A stretch of 64,000 bases of DNA from Bradyrhizobium sp. KBS0727 (GTDB lineage Bacteria; Pseudomonadota; Alphaproteobacteria; Rhizobiales; Xanthobacteraceae): the NCBI RefSeq assembly GCF_005937885.2, contig NZ_CP042176.1, positions 6,381,501 to 6,445,500 on the forward strand, written 5' to 3'. Below are positions 1-8,393 of the stretch, in pieces; position 1 is the stretch's first letter, and each line of letters begins with the position of its first letter. The position numbers and the translations under genes were made by a program. Under the pieces are notes generated by a model, which worked only from the letters and a program-made list of their open reading frames with translations, was not told where the DNA came from and ran no database searches.

Positions 1-1288
1 AGGATCGCGGCAATGCGGTCGGCGCGATGCGATCGAGCACCTCCTGCGGGATCGTGACGCGGTCGAGCGCGTCCCTGGCGTTGTCCCCATTGTCGATCGT
101 GACCACAGACCAGCGCAGACCCGTGTCGTTGCGCGCCATCGCCGTGAACACGTGGGTGCCGATCGGCCTTTCGGGATTACGGATGGTGACCGGAACCTCG
201 ATGGTCGCATCGAACACCTCGCCGCCGCCGTCCGGCGCCGGCTTATGTGTGTTGCGCCGTACGTAAAGCTTCTGCGTTGCGCGGCTGATGAAGATCGACG
301 CCGGCTCAAGCGCGAGCTTGGCGTCGCTCGCCGCCTTGGCGGTATCGATCTTCTTCGCTTGGGCCGGCTTGACCGCTTCCTTTGCGGCGGCGGCGGCGTC
401 GAGCTTCGATTTCGCGTCGGCCTTGGCGGTGTCGAGCTGGGTCGCAAGGTCCGTGGCCTTGGCGGCGGCCTTCTGCTTGAGAGTCTCGGCACGTGCCTTG
501 GCCTCGTCCGTCCTGGCGGCGGCGAGCACTTTGTCGGCATAGGCGAGCTCGGCGTCGGCGCGCCTCTTGAGCCCCTCCAGCTTGCGCAGCGACGCCGTCA
601 GCGTGGCTGTCTCACGCGTCGCGGTCGCGGCGGCTTTCTTCGCCTCGTCGGCCGCCTTGGCAGCCTCGGCCGCCTCGCGGGAGAGCACCTCGGCTTTGGC
701 CGGCGCGGCCGCGATGGCCTCCCGATTCGGCACGAACAGCGAGGGATGCGAGAACTCGACCGGCTCGGCATTATCGGGCGAGATGATCACCCGCATCCCG
801 ATCCGCGTCTTGTCGAACAGTTTTTCGGCGAAGCCAAAGGGCATCCGCACGCAGCCGTGCGAGGCCGCATATCCGGGCAGCGGCCCGCCGTGCAGCGCGA
901 CGCCGTTCCAGGTGATGCGCTGCATGTTCGGCATCCAGGCATCGTCATAGAGGGTCGAATGGTGGTCCTTGTCCTTCTCGATGAGGGCGAACACGCCGGC
1001 CGGCGTCTCGCGTCCCGTAGTGCCGGTCGAGACCGGCGCGCGCAGGATCCAGCCGTCGGCGTCGTAGAAGGTCACCTGCTGGCTCTTGATCGACACGATC
1101 GCCATGATCGGCTCGCCGGCCTCGCGCGGCGCGGTCGCCTCGGTGGCGGCTGCGGGGCGCGGCTGTCTCGCCGCGGCGCCGGCGGTCAGCGCCGTCAGTG
1201 CGGCGATCACCGCGAGCGTCGCAATGGCGGGAGGACCCCAACGCCGCGCCGCCACGGTGGATCGCGCCGTCGTCAATCGATTTACCAT
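1..1288 (-). CDS. L,D-transpeptidase (YkuD fold), C-terminus beyond window
   Basis: Partial gene entering from the window edge. Reading the minus strand from the ATG at 1288 gives an N-terminal hydrophobic segment (about residues 17-35) and then a YkuD domain. That domain carries the catalytic signature ASHGCVRMPFG (about residues 140-150) preceded by a conserved LHGGPLPGY. These enzymes form 3-3 peptidoglycan cross-links or attach proteins to peptidoglycan in the periplasm. After the catalytic domain comes a long Ala/Lys-rich stretch, probably coiled coil (about residues 175-290). A second YkuD-like segment then begins (IFISRATQKLYVRR, PVTIRNPERPIGTHVF) and runs off the window. The start is the first ATG before the membrane segment. 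The family is clear; the second domain is inferred from partial sequence. Confidence 0.85.
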   Translation of the reverse strand, partial: MVNRLTTARSTVAARRWGPPAIATLAVIAALTALTAGAAARQPRPAAATEATAPREAGEPIMAIVSIKSQQVTFYDADGWILRAPVSTGTTGRETPAGVFALIEKDKDHHSTLYDDAWMPNMQRITWNGVALHGGPLPGYAASHGCVRMPFGFAEKLFDKTRIGMRVIISPDNAEPVEFSHPSLFVPNREAIAAAPAKAEVLSREAAEAAKAADEAKKAAATATRETATLTASLRKLEGLKRRADAELAYADKVLAAARTDEAKARAETLKQKAAAKATDLATQLDTAKADAKSKLDAAAAAKEAVKPAQAKKIDTAKAASDAKLALEPASIFISRATQKLYVRRNTHKPAPDGGGEVFDATIEVPVTIRNPERPIGTHVFTAMARNDTGLRWSVVTIDNGDNARDALDRVTIPQEVLDRIAPTALPRS

Positions 1289-1636
1289 GCCATGCCCCGG
1301 TTGAAGTGCCTGTCCGCGCGTGCGTCGACCATCGTGTCAGATCGCGATTTTTTGGATCACTAGCACCACCGTCCGCGCCGCCAGTTCGCTTCCGGGAACT
1401 ATCGGCACGTCGCGGTGATAATTCTCTCATATAGGACAGCCCGCGCTGGAGGAAGGCGGCTCGCGGCTGAAATTGGCACGCTGCGTTCCGGATTTTTCCG
1501 AAAAGCCAAAGCAACGAAGGAGCATGCACTAAAAATGCAGTTCCCGCTTCGAGCGTATGGGCGTAGGCGAGTTAAACCGAAAGGCCTACAATCCGTTTCG
1601 CAGCACATGGCGGATACCAGTCAGCGGGAGGCTTCC

Positions 1637-2092
1637 ATGCCGGAGATCGACACCAGGTTTCTGTTTACGCTCGTTCTCGAAATTCAAGTATCCAGTCTCG
1701 GCGATACTCCCTACGGCCGGCGGCGCATGTTTCATTTTGATGGCGGCAGCTTCGACGGGCCGAAGCTTAAGGGCAGGGTGTTGCCGGGCGGCGGGGGTTG
1801 GTCGCTGATCCGCCGCGACGACGTGATGGAGGTGGACGCGCGGTTGATCCTCGAGACCGACGACCACCATCAGATCTGCGCGACCTGGAAGGGACTTCGC
1901 CATGGTCCGAAAGAGGTTATGGATCGCCTATATCAAGGCAAGATGGTCGACCCGGGAGCCTACTATTTCCGCACCACGCCTTACTTCGAGACGAGTTCAG
2001 AAAAGTACAGTTGGATGAACGGCATCTGCTCGGTCGCCCGCGGCTCGCTTTCTGCGAATGCACGCACGCTGGATGTTTTTCAGGTGTTGTAG
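1637..2092 (+). CDS. DUF3237 domain-containing protein
   Basis: 151 residues, matching the usual length of the DUF3237 family, a small beta-barrel family of unknown function that often sits near oxidoreductases. Recognisable parts are FTLVLEIQ near the N-terminus, the GxxxGPKLKGRVLPGGGGW segment, the VDARLILETDDHHQI strand and a C-terminal YSWMNGICSVARG. An ATG at 1637 follows a GGGAGG ribosome binding site at about 1626-1632. The open frame extends upstream to 1415 but without homology. The stop codon is separated by only two codons from the next reading frame, which is in the same phase (see the next entry). No enzymatic role can be assigned from sequence. Confidence 0.8.
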   Translation: MPEIDTRFLFTLVLEIQVSSLGDTPYGRRRMFHFDGGSFDGPKLKGRVLPGGGGWSLIRRDDVMEVDARLILETDDHHQICATWKGLRHGPKEVMDRLYQGKMVDPGAYYFRTTPYFETSSEKYSWMNGICSVARGSLSANARTLDVFQVL

Positions 2093-2098
2093 TCCCAC

Positions 2099-3382
2099 AT
2101 GCCGGGCGGCCATTGGAACGATGCTTATTCCTTTGTCCGGCTGCATCAGCCATCTGCGTTCTATGGCGTGGGATCACGTCAACTCGGCAGCAACCGCATC
2201 GACGTATCCAGTCTCAATCGGGGTTACTATGATCTGGCCTCCGGCCCGGAGATCGTCAGCTATTTCGACAGGCTGATGCAAGAACGTTTTCTGCCTTCGG
2301 GTCGTGTCCAGTATTTTCCGAAGTGTGACCATCTGGGAGACGGACGATTCGTTTCCCTTCTCTCGGGCGCAATCCAGCAGGTCGCGTTTAGCAAGAGACT
2401 CGTGCACGCTACGTTCCTGAACACCCAGGTGCCCTCGACGCACACCCCCTCCTTTGGAGTCGCCGAAGGCGTCAAACTCGTAACGCCGAACCTGCTGCCG
2501 GCTGCCGCGCCCGGACGCCAACGCTACGTTATCCTGGGCGGCGGCAAAACAGCGATGGATGTCGGCATCTGGCTGCTACAGATGGGCGCCCCGCCGGAAA
2601 ATATCCGATGGGTCGTGCCACGAGATTCCTGGCTGATAAATCGCGACACGACACAACCCGGCGATGCTTTTTTCGCGCGCACCGTCGACGGTATGGCTCA
2701 TCAGTTGGAGGGAGCGGCCGAAGCTACCTCGGTGGCGGATTTCTTCGAGCGTTTGGAACGGCGAGGCCAGATGTTGCGCGTCGATCGGACTGTGCTGCCG
2801 ACGGTGTTTCGCGGCGCCACGCTCTCGATCCTCGAGGTGGAAGCGCTGCGCACTATCAAGGACATAGTGCGCAAAGGACGTGTCAGGCGGATCGAGCGCG
2901 ATGCGATCGTCCTAGAGAAAGGCGCAGTCGATGCTGCGCCGGACGACCTCTATGTGGATTGTACCGCGAAGGCATTCAGCAGACGCCCTCCCGTTCCGGT
3001 CTTCGATGGGAATCAGATCACGCTTCAGATGTTGCGCACCGGGCGTCTCAGTTTCAGCGCGGCCTTCATCGCACATGTAGAAGCGGTCTATGACGATGAC
3101 GCGATCAAGAACGACATATGTGCGCCGATTTCGACACCAGAGGTCGCTGCGGATCGGCTTAGGGATATGCTCTCGGATTTGCGAAATGGACAGCGATGGG
3201 AGGCCGAAAAAGCGCTGGCTCCGTGGATCGCCGAGCACAGGCTATCGGGCGCCGGATTCCCGGATACCGGCGCGGCGTCGGGTCCCGAAGGGATACGCAT
3301 TCTTGAGCGTCTCCGCGAAGCCCGTCCGCGGGCAGCAGCAAACCTGGCCCAGCTTGTCGCCGAACTCGATCGACCCATTTAG
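2099..3382 (+). pseudogene. N-terminally truncated FAD/NAD(P)-binding oxidoreductase
   Basis: 427 codons that begin directly at MPGGHWNDAYSFVRLHQPS. In related flavoproteins this segment follows the second strand of the N-terminal FAD Rossmann fold. The GxGxxG motif and about 35 residues expected before it are absent, and no frame upstream supplies them. The internal NAD(P)-binding motif is intact (YVILGGGKTAMDVGIWL, about residues 141-157). The frame is the same as the upstream DUF3237 gene, separated by TAG and two codons, and no convincing ribosome binding site precedes the ATG. I infer that a deletion removed the N-terminus and its promoter region. The remaining frame is undisturbed, so it may be recent or the protein may persist in a truncated form. 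Confidence 0.65.
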
Positions 3383-3474
3383 GCCCGGGAGACGGACGTC
3401 GCCGGCATGAACGCGCCCTCACGTCGGGCGCGTTCGTTGCTGGCTTGATGATGCGGGAAATCAGCGGTGTCGGG

Positions 3475-4341
3475 TCAGGCGGGAATGTCTCCAAACTTTC
3501 CGCCCTGGAAGTCGACCATCGCCTGCCTGATCTGGTCGGTCGTGTTCATGACGAATGGGCCGTGCATGACAACCGGCTCGTCAATCGGATCGCCGCTGAG
3601 GATCAGAAGCGACGCATCGCTGCTGGCTTCCAGCTTGATCTCGCCACCCTTGCGATCGAGCAAGACGAATTGCGCTTCGCGGGCGCTGGTGTCGCCGTTG
3701 ACCTGCACCGAGCCCTTCAGCACGACCACCGCGACGGTGCGGCCTTCCGGCAGGGTGAACGCGGCCGTGCTGTCCCGCTTGAGCCGCACATCCCAGACGT
3801 CCATTGGTGTGAACGTGTGGGCGGGGCCACGCTTGCCGTCATACGCACCGGCGATGACCCGCAACGTGCCGGCGCCGTTCGGCAGCGCGACCGACGGAAT
3901 GTCACGGTTGAGCAGCGTCTGATAGCCCGGCTCGGCATTCTTGTCCTTTGCCGGCAGATTGACCCAGAGCTGAACCATCTCGAGCGGTCCGCCTTTGCGG
4001 GTGAACGCCTCGGAATGGAATTCCTTGTGCAGGATGCCGCCCGCGGCCGTCATCCACTGGACGTCGCCCGGACCGATCACGCCACCCTTGCCGGTGGAGT
4101 CCCGGTGCTCGACCTCGCCCTGGTAGACGATCGTCACGGTCTCGAAGCCGCGATGCGGATGTGTCCCCACGCCACGCGGCTTGTCTGTCGGCGTAAAATC
4201 CGCCGGGCCGGCATAGTCGAGCAGCAGGAAGGGACTGACATGCTCGCCGTGACTGGCATGCGAGAACAGCGAGCGGACGGGAAAGCCGTCGCCGACCCAA
4301 TGGCCGCGCGGGGCGCTGTAGATACCAAGTATCTTTCTCAT
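3475..4341 (-). CDS. Pirin family protein
   Basis: 288 residues, typical for pirins, which are bicupin iron proteins with roles in redox sensing or quercetin 2,3-dioxygenase activity. The N-terminal cupin holds the metal-ligand pattern THPHRGFET (His residues) with the later GVIGPGDVQWMTAAGGILHKEFHSE, the standard pirin signature. The C-terminal cupin (residues about 165-260) is less conserved. The start ATG at 4341 has GGAGAAAC just upstream. It is divergently transcribed from a LysR regulator starting at 4458, which suggests that this gene is the regulator's target. Confidence 0.9.
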   Translation of the reverse strand: MRKILGIYSAPRGHWVGDGFPVRSLFSHASHGEHVSPFLLLDYAGPADFTPTDKPRGVGTHPHRGFETVTIVYQGEVEHRDSTGKGGVIGPGDVQWMTAAGGILHKEFHSEAFTRKGGPLEMVQLWVNLPAKDKNAEPGYQTLLNRDIPSVALPNGAGTLRVIAGAYDGKRGPAHTFTPMDVWDVRLKRDSTAAFTLPEGRTVAVVVLKGSVQVNGDTSAREAQFVLLDRKGGEIKLEASSDASLLILSGDPIDEPVVMHGPFVMNTTDQIRQAMVDFQGGKFGDIPA

Positions 4342-4439
4342 GATGTTTCTCCTTTTCGCCGCGCCTTGCGGCGTGCTTGCGCTGCGAAGAACATACGATC
4401 AGGACAAAGCTGGCAGTAGACGCCGATTTTGCGCTACAA

Positions 4440-4457
4440 TGTCCTGAAAATAGGACA
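4440..4457. promoter_or_regulatory. Perfect palindrome abutting the LysR start codon
   Basis: TGTCCT-N6-AGGACA, two 6-base arms with a 6-base spacer. The last base touches the ATG of the LysR gene at 4458, so the right arm also contains its Shine-Dalgarno-like AGGA. A further AGGACA half-site lies at 4401-4406 between the two divergent starts. The position suggests an autoregulatory operator that also governs the pirin gene. Binding is inference. Confidence 0.5.
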
Positions 4458-5375
4458 ATGAGATCCATGCAAGACCTCAACGACCTGCGCCTGTTCGCCG
4501 AGGTGGTGGAGCAGAACGGCTTTGCCGCCGCCGCCCGCAAACTCGGCATGCCGCGATCCCGGCTAAGCCGGCGGATCGGCCTTCTGGAACAACGCCTAGG
4601 CGTGCGGCTGGTCCACCGTTCGACCCGACGCTTTGCCGTCACCGAGATCGGTCGCGCATATTACCAGCATTGCGTGGCGATGATGGTCGAGGCCGAGGCC
4701 GCCCAGGAGGTCATCGATCGGATGCGCGCCGAACCGCAGGGCGTGGTGCGTGTGAGTTGCCCGTCCTCGATGATCTATTTTCAGGTCGGCGAGATGATCG
4801 CCCGCTTCATGGAGCAGTGCCCGAAGGTCGAGGTCCTGCTGGAGAGCACCAACCGCCGGGTTGACGTGATCCGCGAGGGATTCGACCTCGCCATACGCGT
4901 CCGCTTTCCGCCGTTGGAGGACAGCGACCTCGTCATCCGCAAACTGGCCGACAGTCCGCAGCGCCTGGTCGCAAGTCCATCGCTGGTGCAGACATTCGCG
5001 CGGCCACTCGTCCCGACCGACCTTGCAACGCTGCCCAGTCTCGCATGGGATCCCGCCAAGCTGGAGCATGAATGGCGTCTCGACGGTCCCGGGGGCGCGG
5101 TGTCGACCATCCGCCACAAGCCACGTTTCGTCACCGAGGACATGGTGGCACTTCGGCTCGCCGCGTTGCGCGGCGTCGGTGTCTGCCAGTTTCCAAGCTT
5201 CGTCGTCGAGGAGGATTTCCGGAAAGGACGGTTGATCGATCTGCTGCCCGACTGGGCGCCGAAGCCCGGCATCATTCATGCAGCATTTCCATCCCGACGA
5301 GGCTTGCTGCCTTCGGTGCGGACGCTGCTGGATTTCCTGGCAAGGGAATATGCCGACGTCGAGCGACCGGATTGA
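4458..5375 (+). CDS. LysR family transcriptional regulator
   Basis: 305 residues. An N-terminal winged helix-turn-helix (LRLFAEVVEQNGFAAAARKLGMPRSRLSRRIGLLEQRLG, residues about 9-45) is followed by the LysR substrate-binding domain. The ATG at 4458 (or 4467) is preferred over the longer open frame from 4377, because it sits immediately before the helix-turn-helix at the usual distance. Divergent transcription from the pirin gene is the classic LysR arrangement, and the palindrome at the start codon suggests negative autoregulation. The inducer is unknown. Confidence 0.9.
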   Translation: MRSMQDLNDLRLFAEVVEQNGFAAAARKLGMPRSRLSRRIGLLEQRLGVRLVHRSTRRFAVTEIGRAYYQHCVAMMVEAEAAQEVIDRMRAEPQGVVRVSCPSSMIYFQVGEMIARFMEQCPKVEVLLESTNRRVDVIREGFDLAIRVRFPPLEDSDLVIRKLADSPQRLVASPSLVQTFARPLVPTDLATLPSLAWDPAKLEHEWRLDGPGGAVSTIRHKPRFVTEDMVALRLAALRGVGVCQFPSFVVEEDFRKGRLIDLLPDWAPKPGIIHAAFPSRRGLLPSVRTLLDFLAREYADVERPD

Positions 5376-5723
5376 GTCCGTTATGCGCAGGAAAGCCGGC
5401 GTCCGCCTCCGCCGCCGGTTTTACGGGTTCACGTCCTAATCCGGCAGACCCGATTTCCATCTGCCCGACAGGCGTGCAATTGCCGGGCAGGTGAGCATGA
5501 AAAGATGACATCCATCATCTCAATTCGCCCAAAACCGGCGCATTCGTACCAGACAACACGACGGCGTGATGACTCATGGTCTGCTTGGACTCATGCTCTG
5601 TTGGGCCGGCAGATCAGCATTGCGAAAATTTCTTTCGTTCATAATTCGTCTCAGGGCGATATAATCGATCAACGATTTCGCCAACGTGTCCGCTGCCCGC
5701 GGCCGTTTATTCTGGGGGTGCAT
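5376..5723. other. Intergenic region upstream of the ior operon
   Basis: 348 bases without a supported gene. It must contain the promoter of iorA. I see no clear -35/-10 pair. A GC-rich partial hairpin (TGCCCG ... CGGGCA, about 5461-5488) lies downstream of the LysR gene. Confidence 0.4.
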
Positions 5724-6188
5724 ATGGCAACGACGCTGACCATTAATGGCGAACCAAAATCTTTCGACGCGCCGCCTGATATGCCGTTGCTCTGGGTACT
5801 CCGTGACATTCTCGGTATGACCGGAACGAAATTCGGCTGCGGCATCGCGCAATGCGGCGCCTGCACGGTGCATATCGACGGCAAGGCGGTGCGTTCCTGC
5901 GTGCTGCCAGTCGGCGCGGTCCGCGACCGCAACGTGACCACCATCGAGGGCGTCGGCGCGTCGCCCGCGGGGGCCAAGGTGCAGAAAGCCTGGCTCGACC
6001 TCGAAGTGATCCAGTGCGGCTATTGCCAGCCCGGCCAGATCATGTCGGCGGCGGCGCTGCTCGCCTCGACGCCCAACCCTGACGATTCCGACATCGACGC
6101 CGCGATGGCCGGAAACATCTGCCGCTGTGGCACCTATGTGCGCATTCGCGAGGCCATCAAGCAGGCCGCGACCGGACGTCAGTCATAG
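5724..6188 (+). CDS. iorA: Isoquinoline 1-oxidoreductase alpha subunit-like (2Fe-2S) protein
   Basis: 154 residues, the normal size of the small iron-sulfur subunit of xanthine-oxidase-family molybdenum hydroxylases. The N-terminal plant-type 2Fe-2S domain has Cys39, Cys44, Cys47 and Cys59. The C-terminal four-helix 2Fe-2S domain has Cys98, Cys101, Cys133 and Cys135 (QCGYCQPGQ and NICRCGTY). Both clusters are therefore intact. It passes electrons from the molybdenum cofactor in IorB to the cytochrome encoded downstream. The start ATG at 5724 follows a GGGGG run; the open frame extends upstream to 5505 without homology. The next gene begins 9 bases after the stop, consistent with an operon. 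Confidence 0.88.
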   Translation: MATTLTINGEPKSFDAPPDMPLLWVLRDILGMTGTKFGCGIAQCGACTVHIDGKAVRSCVLPVGAVRDRNVTTIEGVGASPAGAKVQKAWLDLEVIQCGYCQPGQIMSAAALLASTPNPDDSDIDAAMAGNICRCGTYVRIREAIKQAATGRQS

Positions 6189-6197
6189 GAGCGCGCC

Positions 6198-8393
6198 ATG
6201 ACATCGATCGAGAGGATTTCACCGCTGAAGATTTCGGACGGCGTGTCACGCCGTGCACTGCTGAGCGGCGGATTGGCCGGCGGCTTCCTGCTCGCCTTCC
6301 ACCTGCCGCTGCGCGCCGCTGTCAACGAGCCGAACCAGCCGCCTGATGTAACCGACGGCAAATTCGCCCCCAACGCGTTCATCCGCATCGATGCGGAAGG
6401 CGTGACAACGCTGGTAATGCCGCAAGTCGAGATGGGACAGGGAATCTACACTGCCATTTCGATGATTCTGGCGGAAGAACTCGACGCCGAGTGGTCGAAA
6501 GTGACGCTGCAGCATGCACCGGCCAACGAGAAGCTTTACGGCAATCCGGTCTTCATCATTCAGGCAACTGGCGGCTCGACGTCTGTCCGGGCGTTCTGGA
6601 AACCGCTGCGCGAAGCCGGCGCCACCGCGCGCGCCATGCTGGTGCAGGCCGCGGCTGCGCAATGGCAGGTCGATCCGGCGAGTTGCACCGCATCGAAGGG
6701 GGAAGTGACACACAAGGAGAGCGGCCGGACGCTGTCCTATGGCGCGCTGGCGCAAGCCGCCAGCAGCCAGACCGCGCCCAAGGATATACAGCCCAAGGAT
6801 CCGAAGAATTTTGTCTATATCGGCCAGTCGCTAAAGCGGCTCGACACGCCGGACAAGGTCAACGGCAAGGCCGTCTACGGCATCGACGCGATGCTGCCGG
6901 ACATGAAGTTCGCAACGCTGGCGCAATGTCCGGTATTCGGCGGCAAGGTCGGCAAGGTCGACGACAGCGCGGCCAAAAAGATTCCGGGCGTGCAGAAGAT
7001 CGTGGTGCTCGACGATCTCGTTGCCGTGGTCGGCGATCACATGTGGGCGGCCAAGAAGGGCCTCGAGGCATTGAAGATCGAGTGGAGCGAGGGGCCCAAC
7101 GCCAGGCTCAATTCGAAGGCGGTCTGGGATGACCTGCGCGCCGCCAGCGAAAAGGACGGCGTGGTCGCAAAGTCCACCGGCGATATCGCCAAGGGCCTCG
7201 CGGCTGGCGAAAAATTCGAAGCGTCGTTCGAATTGCCGTTCCTTGCCCATGCGACGATGGAGCCGTTGAACGCCACGGTTCATTGCAAGCCCGATTCCTG
7301 CGAAGTCTGGACCGGGACGCAAATCATGGCGCGCGTGCAGTCGGAGGCCGCGAAGGCGGCCGGGCTGCCGGTCGAAAAAGTGACTGTCAACCAGCATCTG
7401 CTGGGCGGCGGCTTCGGCCGCAAACTCGAGCCCGACATGGTGGTCGCGGCCGTTCGCATCGCCAAGCAGGTCGACGGGCCGGTGAAGGTAGTGTGGACCC
7501 GCGAGGAAGACATCCAGCACGACATCTATCGCCCGGTCTATCGCGACACGATCTCGGCAAGCCTGTCCGGCGGCAAGATCGTCGGCTGGAAATACAAGAT
7601 TGCGGGCGCCGCGATCATTGCGCGCTGGCTGCCGCCGGCGTTCCAGAAAGGCATCGACATCGACGCCATCGATAGCGCCGTCGACGTGCCCTACGACATT
7701 CCGAATTTCCACGTCGAATATGTGCGGGCCGAACCGCCGGGGGTGCCGACTGGCTTCTGGCGCGGGGTCGGCCCCAACAACAATGTGTTTGCCGCCGAAT
7801 GCTTCATGGACGAACTGGCGCGCAAGGCGGGCAAAGACCCGGTTGAATTTCGTCGCGGGATGCTGGCCAACCAGCCGCGGTTCCTGTCGGTGCTCAACCT
7901 CGCCGCGGAAAAAGCCAATTGGGGCCAGCCGCTGCCGCCGCGCGTCGGGCGCGGTGTGTGTCTGCAACCATCGTTCGGAAGTTTCATTGCTACCGTGGTG
8001 GAAGCGGAGGTCGACGAACAGGGCGAGATCAAGCTGCGCCGCGTCACCTCGGTGGTGGATACCGGTATCGCCGTCAATCCGGACACCATCATGGCCCAGG
8101 TCGAGGGCGGACTGATCTTCGGCCTCACCGCCGCGCTCTATGGCGAGATCACCATCGACAAGGGACGGGTCCAGCAATCCAACTTCCACGACTACCGGAT
8201 GCTGCGGATCGATCAGGCGCCCAAAATAGAGGTTCATGTCGTCAAGAGTGGCGAAATGCCCGGCGGGATCGGCGAAACCGGCACCACGGCGGGACCGCCC
8301 GCCTTGCGCAATGCGATCTATGCCGCGACCGGCGTCGCGCTTCGCAGGTTGCCGATCGATCGTTCCCTGATAGCTGCGGGGAAAAAAGCATGA
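6198..8393 (+). CDS. iorB: Isoquinoline 1-oxidoreductase beta subunit-like molybdopterin-binding protein
   Basis: 731 residues. The N-terminus carries a Tat-type signal (SRRALLSGGLAGGFLLAF, residues about 15-32), indicating export of the folded molybdoenzyme. The body is the aldehyde oxidase/xanthine dehydrogenase molybdopterin-binding fold with QVEMGQGIYTAISMILAEEL, GGGFGRKLEPD, PTGFWRGVGPNNNVFAAECFMDELA and the C-terminal GGIGETGTTAGPPALRNAIY, which contains the catalytic-glutamate region. The family hydroxylates N-heterocycles or oxidises aldehydes; the true substrate cannot be read from the sequence. The stop overlaps the start of the cytochrome c gene as ATGA, indicating translational coupling. 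Confidence 0.88.
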   Translation: MTSIERISPLKISDGVSRRALLSGGLAGGFLLAFHLPLRAAVNEPNQPPDVTDGKFAPNAFIRIDAEGVTTLVMPQVEMGQGIYTAISMILAEELDAEWSKVTLQHAPANEKLYGNPVFIIQATGGSTSVRAFWKPLREAGATARAMLVQAAAAQWQVDPASCTASKGEVTHKESGRTLSYGALAQAASSQTAPKDIQPKDPKNFVYIGQSLKRLDTPDKVNGKAVYGIDAMLPDMKFATLAQCPVFGGKVGKVDDSAAKKIPGVQKIVVLDDLVAVVGDHMWAAKKGLEALKIEWSEGPNARLNSKAVWDDLRAASEKDGVVAKSTGDIAKGLAAGEKFEASFELPFLAHATMEPLNATVHCKPDSCEVWTGTQIMARVQSEAAKAAGLPVEKVTVNQHLLGGGFGRKLEPDMVVAAVRIAKQVDGPVKVVWTREEDIQHDIYRPVYRDTISASLSGGKIVGWKYKIAGAAIIARWLPPAFQKGIDIDAIDSAVDVPYDIPNFHVEYVRAEPPGVPTGFWRGVGPNNNVFAAECFMDELARKAGKDPVEFRRGMLANQPRFLSVLNLAAEKANWGQPLPPRVGRGVCLQPSFGSFIATVVEAEVDEQGEIKLRRVTSVVDTGIAVNPDTIMAQVEGGLIFGLTAALYGEITIDKGRVQQSNFHDYRMLRIDQAPKIEVHVVKSGEMPGGIGETGTTAGPPALRNAIYAATGVALRRLPIDRSLIAAGKKA

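Noticed and set aside
152..1363. Long plus-strand open frame opposite the L,D-transpeptidase
   Set aside because: Composition is that of an antisense shadow (Arg/Gly/Leu-rich), while the minus strand encodes a clear catalytic motif.
5436..5452. A 17-base identical match between 5436-5452 and the 3' end of the cyclase gene (9746-9762)
   Set aside because: The flanks are unrelated, and the upstream minus-strand frame does not resemble a cyclase, so it is probably chance in GC-rich DNA.
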